11,954 bases of DNA from JAXFQS01 sp051892815 (GTDB lineage: Bacteria > Verrucomicrobiota > Kiritimatiellia > RFP12 > DVOR01): positions 1 to 11,954 of the forward strand of contig JBJFGP010000164.1 of NCBI GenBank assembly GCA_051892815.1, in the 5' to 3' direction. Below are positions 8,151 to 11,954 of the stretch, in pieces (positions within the stretch are counted from its first letter, which is position 1; each line of letters begins with the position of its first letter). The translations under genes and the position numbers were made by a program. The notes beneath the pieces are model-generated. The model did not search any database. It had not been told where the DNA came from and saw only the letters and a program-made list of their open reading frames with translations.

Positions 8151-8265
8151 TGGTGTCCACCTTCGGGGGCGGGAGGTGGGCACCTTGCGGGGCGACTGGT
8201 GCCTACCTTGAGGGTCGTGAGGTGGGCGCGAAACGGGGGCTTTGGCTGCCACCTTTCGCCGCGGG
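8151..8265. repeat. Array of five 23-bp units built on the AGGT-N4-ACCT palindrome
   Basis: Five 12-bp units start at 8151, 8174, 8197, 8220 and 8243, exactly 23 bp apart: TGGTGTCCACCT, AGGTGGGCACCT, TGGTGCCTACCT, AGGTGGGCGCGA (right arm decayed) and TGGCTGCCACCT. The 11-bp spacers are G-rich, for example TCGGGGGCGGG after the first. Arms are kept while the central four bases vary, which suggests binding by a symmetric protein rather than simple slippage. The last palindrome ends 14 bp before the -35 box of the next gene, so this is a candidate multi-site operator or activator array. No matching known element comes to mind. Confidence 0.8.
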
Positions 8266-8268
8266 GGG

Positions 8269-8297
8269 TTGACAAGGGGAGCCGTATCGGGTAGACT
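8269..8297 (+). promoter_or_regulatory. Sigma70-type promoter of the secreted glycoside-hydrolase-like gene
   Basis: A perfect -35 box TTGACA (8269-8274) and a -10 box TAGACT (8292-8297, four of six consensus bases) are separated by 17 bp. Transcription would begin near 8304, giving a leader of about 30 nt before ATG 8334. It lies directly after the palindrome array. Confidence 0.85.
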
Positions 8298-8321
8298 GGT
8301 AGGTGTTGTGTGTTGCCCCCG

Positions 8322-8326
8322 AAAGG
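8322..8326 (+). promoter_or_regulatory. Ribosome binding site deciding the 8334 start
   Basis: AAAGG is followed by 7 nt and ATG 8334. The alternative in-frame GTG at 8310 would lie only a few bases after the predicted transcription start and would put eight polar residues before the signal peptide, so 8334 is preferred. Confidence 0.6.
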
Positions 8327-8333
8327 TCGTGTT

Positions 8334-10976
8334 ATGTTGCCTCGCGTCCCCGCCGTATTTTCCTGCCTTGCGCTCGCGTCCGCGCTCGCGGTGCGTGCCG
8401 AACCGTTTACCCTGGATGGGGGCGGCGAACTCGCCCTCGACGAGCCGGGAACCAACCGGAAAATCCTCTTCTGGGAAGCCGAAGCGTTCGGCCCATTGGG
8501 CGAATGGAAGATCGACATCGCCCACGAGGCCGACTCGATTGGGTGCGTCTGGGGGCCGATGGCCTGGTGGAAGAAACGCGACAAAGTCCCACGCCCCGCC
8601 AGCGGCCTCAAAAGCGTCCGCGCCATCGGAGGAACCCTCGCCCGCCGCGTCGAACTGCCCTTCGGCGGACGCTGGAGACTCTGGATTTGCTACAACAACC
8701 GAATGGCCGACTTCCGCCCCGCCGTACAAACCCCAGCAGGCGAAATCCTCGTCCAGGGCAAACAGTGGAATGACCGCCACACCGACACCGGGTGCTGGAC
8801 CTGGGGCGCCCTCGACTTCAACGCCAAAGGGCCCGTCGACATCACCCTCCAGGCCCTCCCACGCGGCGCCCAGATCGACTGCCTGCTCTTGACAGACGAC
8901 CGCTCCTACCTCCCCGATGTGCGCGACTTCACCCCCCTCTACATCCGCTTCAAGCTCCCCAGAAACGCCCCTTCACCCCTGAAATTTGACGACGGTCGCT
9001 GGGGCCAGACCTACCCACCCGTGAAGCCCGGCGAAACCTCCCCTTGGCACGACTGCTCCCGCCGCTACCCCTTCGGCACCACCGACTTCATCGAAGTCAC
9101 CGCCACCCCGACAGGCAAGAAAAAGCCCCAAACCTGCCCCTTCACCGTCGAATACTCAACCAACCGCCGCGACGTCTGCAAGCAACTCATCCACACCGGT
9201 CCCGGCCGAAAAGTCCGCGGACTCATACTCCGCTCCACAGGCGGCATCAAGAGCGATATCGAACTCAGCCAAGCCGACCTCGACCGCGCCAGATTGGCAG
9301 CTCCCGAACCCGCCCCAATGCCCAAACGCTACGGCCTGGCAAGCCTCACCACCTTCACTTCCGACGCCTGGAGCCCACAGGCAATCGAGAACGAACTCCA
9401 GACCTTCCGCCATATCGGCCTGAACCAATTCGCCAAAGGCCCCCTCCAGAGACGTTTGGTCCCAGACCCCAAAAACATGCCCGACTTCGTGGACGATTGG
9501 CAGTTCGTCTGGGCCGCGTGCAAAGGCTGCAACTGCACCCCTGACGATGAAGCAATCCGCCGGACGGCGCGTATGGTTGCCGAGCGGAATGCGCAGGAAT
9601 TGGCCGCGGGGAAGCGTGTGGTGTGGAACATTCTGGACGAACTCAACTACCACATTTATAAGGTCTTCGAGTGCCATTCTCAGGAACGGACCTGCCGGGA
9701 GCGTTTCATTGAATTCCTCAAGCAGAAGGGTGTCAAGCCGGGGGATTTGGGGAAAGGTTCGTGGGGGGATGTCGGCTTTTCGCTGGAGCCGAAGGCGGGC
9801 ATCTTGGCGTACTGGACGGTGCGTTACCGGGACTATGTGGTGGCTAGTTTTTTTCGCCGCTGCACGGAATTGGCGGGGGAGGCGCACGGGAATCTGCTGC
9901 CGACGGGGAATATGGGGACTGAGTTGGTTTTCAGCGGGAATTTGCTGCAGGGGGGGATGAATCTTTTTGAGTTGTGCAATAGCGGGGCGATGCGGCATAT
10001 TTTGACGGAGGATTGGGCGAATCTGCAGTTGACGTATCAGCATTGCTCGTACCAGTCGGATGTGCTTCGGGGGGCGGGAAGGCGTCGCGGGGCTGCGGCT
10101 TCGATGCTCAATATCATTGCTGGTCGAAGCGATCGGGAGATAGCGGCAAAGGCTTTTTCGGAAGCGGGGCGAGGGGTGAAGGGGCAGTTTTTCTTCCGGT
10201 ACGGTCCGGACTATACAGGGGCGTCGGACGCGTCGAATCTGGATCCTCGGATTTACCGTGGGATTTGGGAGTTTGCGAAGGCGACGGCGGGTGTGGAGGA
10301 TTGTCTTCTGGACGGGGCTCCGCTACTGGGGGATGCGGGGCTGTTGCTGTCTGAAACGGGGGAGTCGTGGAATCTGATTCTGGGGGATTCGGGGCGGGGG
10401 AAGGATCGGATGGTGCTGAGTCTGCTGCTGAACCACTTGGGTGTGCGGACGGATGTGCTCAATGAAGATGATCTCTCGGATCGGCTGAAGGCGTACCGGT
10501 ATCTGTTTGTGATGGACGGGCATGTCCGGCGGGCGTGTCTGGCTCCTTTGGAGGGGTGGCTTCGGGGCGGCGGGACGCTGATTCTGGGGCCCGATGCGCT
10601 GGTTGCCGACGAGGCGAATGCGCCGCTGGACACGGCGCGATTGGAGCGTGCGGGGCGGGTGGTCCGGCTGAAGCTTCGGCCGCACAAGGAGTATTTGCTC
10701 GCGTCGACTTCCGCGGGGCGCTACCCCTCGAACCGACATTGGCCGGAGGCTCCGCGACAGCAGATGCGCGCGCTGCTCTCGTCCCTCGGCATCCGCCCCG
10801 CCATCCAAGCGGACAACCCCTTGGTCGAGGCGCAACTCGTCGAATCCCCCCACGGACGGCTGGTCGTGCTCTCCAACTGGAGTTTCACCCCCTGCCGCGT
10901 GCGCCTGACCGGCACCGCCCTGAAAAAGCCCCTCGAAGTATCGGTCGACTACGGCGCCTATGTGCGTATCGACTGA
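8334..10976 (+). CDS. Secreted glycoside-hydrolase-like protein, family not assigned
   Basis: The 880-residue product begins with a signal peptide of about 22 residues (hydrophobic VFSCLALASALAV, probable cleavage after VRA). An N-terminal beta-rich region (about 25-205) resembles a carbohydrate-binding jelly roll and ends in IDCLLLTDDRSYLPD. The middle (about 325-655) reads like a TIM-barrel catalytic domain. VVWNILDELNYH at about 429-440 contains a D435-E436 pair in the style of retaining glycosidases, and HILTEDWANLQ (E559/D560) could supply a second carboxylate. Residues about 665-765 resemble the GATase-like domain that follows the barrel in GH42-type beta-galactosidases (YRYLFVMDGHVRRACLAPLE, GWLRGGGTLILG). 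A small beta domain ends the protein. It probably acts on a polysaccharide or glycoconjugate outside the cytoplasm; substrate unknown. It has its own promoter. Third-base preference changes sharply near base 9550 within the intact gene. Confidence 0.75.
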   Translation: MLPRVPAVFSCLALASALAVRAEPFTLDGGGELALDEPGTNRKILFWEAEAFGPLGEWKIDIAHEADSIGCVWGPMAWWKKRDKVPRPASGLKSVRAIGGTLARRVELPFGGRWRLWICYNNRMADFRPAVQTPAGEILVQGKQWNDRHTDTGCWTWGALDFNAKGPVDITLQALPRGAQIDCLLLTDDRSYLPDVRDFTPLYIRFKLPRNAPSPLKFDDGRWGQTYPPVKPGETSPWHDCSRRYPFGTTDFIEVTATPTGKKKPQTCPFTVEYSTNRRDVCKQLIHTGPGRKVRGLILRSTGGIKSDIELSQADLDRARLAAPEPAPMPKRYGLASLTTFTSDAWSPQAIENELQTFRHIGLNQFAKGPLQRRLVPDPKNMPDFVDDWQFVWAACKGCNCTPDDEAIRRTARMVAERNAQELAAGKRVVWNILDELNYHIYKVFECHSQERTCRERFIEFLKQKGVKPGDLGKGSWGDVGFSLEPKAGILAYWTVRYRDYVVASFFRRCTELAGEAHGNLLPTGNMGTELVFSGNLLQGGMNLFELCNSGAMRHILTEDWANLQLTYQHCSYQSDVLRGAGRRRGAAASMLNIIAGRSDREIAAKAFSEAGRGVKGQFFFRYGPDYTGASDASNLDPRIYRGIWEFAKATAGVEDCLLDGAPLLGDAGLLLSETGESWNLILGDSGRGKDRMVLSLLLNHLGVRTDVLNEDDLSDRLKAYRYLFVMDGHVRRACLAPLEGWLRGGGTLILGPDALVADEANAPLDTARLERAGRVVRLKLRPHKEYLLASTSAGRYPSNRHWPEAPRQQMRALLSSLGIRPAIQADNPLVEAQLVESPHGRLVVLSNWSFTPCRVRLTGTALKKPLEVSVDYGAYVRID

Positions 10977-10982
10977 CCCTAA

Positions 10983-11074
10983 AGGTACCCACCTCCATCC
11001 ACCATTCTCGCCAACCAACGTCCCCCGAAGGTGCCAACCTCCGGCCGTGGCAGGTGCGTACCTTTCGGATTCCG
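10983..11074. repeat. Second 23-bp array of AGGT-N4-ACCT palindromes
   Basis: Units begin at 10983 (AGGTACCCACCT), 11006 (TCTCGCCAACCA, decayed), 11029 (AGGTGCCAACCT) and 11052 (AGGTGCGTACCT), again exactly 23 bp apart. Three units have all eight arm bases, the best copies in the window. The spacer before the third unit (ACGTCCCCCGA) is the reverse complement of the G-rich spacer style of the first array, so some units may be inverted. The last palindrome ends 12 bp before the -35 box of the next gene. The gap from 10977 holds no visible terminator for the upstream gene. Confidence 0.78.
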
Positions 11075-11075
11075 C

Positions 11076-11104
11076 TTGACAAACCCGCGCGATTCTGGCA
11101 AACT
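11076..11104 (+). promoter_or_regulatory. Sigma70-type promoter of the ADP-ribosylglycohydrolase-family gene
   Basis: A perfect TTGACA (11076-11081), a 17-bp spacer and a weak -10 box CAAACT (11099-11104) are seen. TG at 11096-11097 gives an extended -10 element that may compensate. ACTGG at the end of the -10 region is shared with the upstream promoter. The expected leader is about 20 nt. Confidence 0.75.
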
Positions 11105-11117
11105 GGGCGAAACCAAC

Positions 11118-11122
11118 AGGGA
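11118..11122 (+). promoter_or_regulatory. Weak ribosome binding site before ATG 11133
   Basis: AGGGA lies 10 nt upstream of the ATG, a slightly long but usable spacing. It is the only purine-rich tract in the short leader. Confidence 0.45.
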
Positions 11123-11132
11123 CATCAACCGT

Positions 11133-11954
11133 ATGAAAAAACTGCTTGCCACCCTTGCCGCCCTCGCCCTCCTGGGACTCGCCGCCCTCCTCGCCCTCCT
11201 CGGATGGCGCGCCCGCCAACCCCGCCTCCTCGGACTCGACCGCTACGAAGACAAAGTCCTCGGCGCCTACGCCGGCCAATGCATCGGCGTCGAATGGGGC
11301 ATGCCTACCGAATTCAAATACTCCGGCACCAACGCCCCCATGCCCGAAACCATGGTCCCCGTCTGGGAAAAAGTCAACATCGACCACGCCTTCGACAACG
11401 ACGACCTCTACCTCGACGCCTACTTCCTCCAAATCCTCGACCAACGCGGCGTCACCGTCTCCCAAAACCAAATCGCCGTCGACTTCGCCAACTCCACCTT
11501 CCCCCTCTGGTGCGCCAACCAGGCCGCCCGCGACAACATCCGCCGAGGCATCTCCCCAGAAAGCTCCGCCCACCCCTCCTTCCATAAATGCGGCAACGAC
11601 ATCGACTGGCAAATCGAAGCCGACTTCGTCGGGCTCGTCACCCCCGGACAGCTCGACCAGACCATCGAACTGAGCACCCGCTTCGGCAGCATCATCAACT
11701 ACGGCGACGGCCTCTATGCCGGCACCTTCATCGCCGCCCTCTACAGCGAAGCCTTCTTCGAAACCAACATCATCCGCCTCGTCCAAACCGCCCTCAAAGC
11801 CATTCCCCACGAAAGCGACTACGCCCAAATGGTCCGCAACCTCCTCCAGTGGCATGCCGAAAACCCGGACGACTGGCAGCAAACCTTCCCCCACATCGTC
11901 GCCCACTACGCCCGCCACAACGGACAGCCCCGCGACTCCAACGGCGGCATAGAC
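11133..11954 (+). CDS. Membrane-anchored ADP-ribosylglycohydrolase-family protein, partial at the 3' edge
   Basis: The frame is open from ATG 11133 through the last base (274 codons), so the gene runs out of the window. MKKLLATLAALALLGLAALL continues into a hydrophobic stretch to about residue 24 followed by WRARQPR; this is an N-terminal anchor or signal peptide without an obvious cleavage site. The rest matches the ADP_ribosyl_GH (DraG/ARH-like) fold: YEDKVLGAYAGQCIGVEWG at 38-56, corresponding to the conserved N-terminal Gly-rich helix; DNDDLYLDAYFL at 88-99, in place of the metal-binding T-D-D-T motif; IDWQIEADFVGLVTPG at 157-172; and YGDGLYAGTFIAALYSEAF at 190-208. The second metal motif expected near the C terminus is not covered. 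Known members hydrolyse ADP-ribose linkages in a Mg-dependent way, but a secreted or anchored member next to a glycoside hydrolase may act on another glycoside. Own promoter, codons strongly C-ending. Confidence 0.82.
   Translation, partial: MKKLLATLAALALLGLAALLALLGWRARQPRLLGLDRYEDKVLGAYAGQCIGVEWGMPTEFKYSGTNAPMPETMVPVWEKVNIDHAFDNDDLYLDAYFLQILDQRGVTVSQNQIAVDFANSTFPLWCANQAARDNIRRGISPESSAHPSFHKCGNDIDWQIEADFVGLVTPGQLDQTIELSTRFGSIINYGDGLYAGTFIAALYSEAFFETNIIRLVQTALKAIPHESDYAQMVRNLLQWHAENPDDWQQTFPHIVAHYARHNGQPRDSNGGID

Noticed and set aside
8151..8265. CRISPR array interpretation of the 23-bp repeats
   Set aside because: The units are too short and too variable, the 11-bp spacers are too short and similar to each other, and no cas genes are present.
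8310..8333. Earlier GTG start for the secreted hydrolase
   Set aside because: It lies a few bases after the predicted transcription start, lacks a ribosome site, and would place MLPPKGRV ahead of an otherwise normal signal peptide.
6879..8780. Minus-strand open frame of about 630 codons across manC and the intergenic array
   Set aside because: It is antisense to a clear nucleotidyltransferase and crosses a promoter region. Its openness follows from the G-ending codons opposite, which rarely give stops on the complement.
8889..8894. TTGACA inside the secreted hydrolase gene
   Set aside because: The bases 17 bp downstream (CCCCGA) do not resemble a -10 box, and the hexamer simply encodes part of LLLTDD.
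9848..9956. Runs of seven T (9848-9854) and seven G (9950-9956) as phase-variation tracts
   Set aside because: They are short, lie far inside the gene and are in frame with a continuous protein; nothing else suggests switching.
10323..11918. Minus-strand open frame of about 530 codons at the right end
   Set aside because: Low-complexity Gly/Val/Glu-rich product that is the complement of C-ending codons; it crosses two real genes and a promoter.

Overview
The window is GC-rich bacterial DNA, roughly two thirds G+C by eye. It is almost entirely coding, and every gene lies on the + strand. Nothing in it fixes the taxonomy. An AsmA-like envelope protein, a TMTC-like multi-spanning glycosyltransferase, a large secreted glycoside-hydrolase-like protein and a membrane-anchored ADP-ribosylglycohydrolase-family protein together suggest the Planctomycetes-Verrucomicrobia-Lentisphaerae-Kiritimatiellae group. 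That assignment is inference.

Region 1 (1-8132) reads as one operon of five genes with essentially no space between them. The order is a large AsmA-like protein cut by the left edge, the tRNA methylthiotransferase MiaB, an anchored SH3-like/coiled-coil protein of unknown function, a TMTC/PMT-like GT-C membrane protein with a TPR-like tail, and a mannose-1-phosphate guanylyltransferase. The last two overlap by four bases (ATGA). The pairing of a GDP-mannose-forming enzyme with a probable mannosyltransferase-type membrane protein suggests envelope or protein mannosylation. The operon promoter lies outside the window, and no clear terminator follows the last gene.

Region 2 (8133-11954) holds two separately promoted genes. 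The first is an 880-residue secreted protein built like a glycoside hydrolase. The second is an ADP-ribosylglycohydrolase-family protein with an N-terminal membrane anchor, open at the right edge. Each has its own sigma70-type promoter with a TTGACA -35 box and 17-bp spacing.

The most unusual feature is in the two intergenic gaps (201 and 156 bp). Each carries an array of 12-bp imperfect palindromes of the form AGGT-N4-ACCT. The repeat period is exactly 23 bp (five units in the first gap, four in the second), and each array ends 12-14 bp before the -35 box. The arms are conserved while the centres and spacers vary, which looks like a multi-site operator shared by both genes. I do not recognise it as a described element.

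The second window-wide signal is repeated switching of the preferred third-codon base, C-ending in some segments and G/T-ending in others, often inside a single intact gene. No gap without a gene exceeds 300 bases. I found no RNA genes, insertion sequences, CRISPR arrays or attachment sites.
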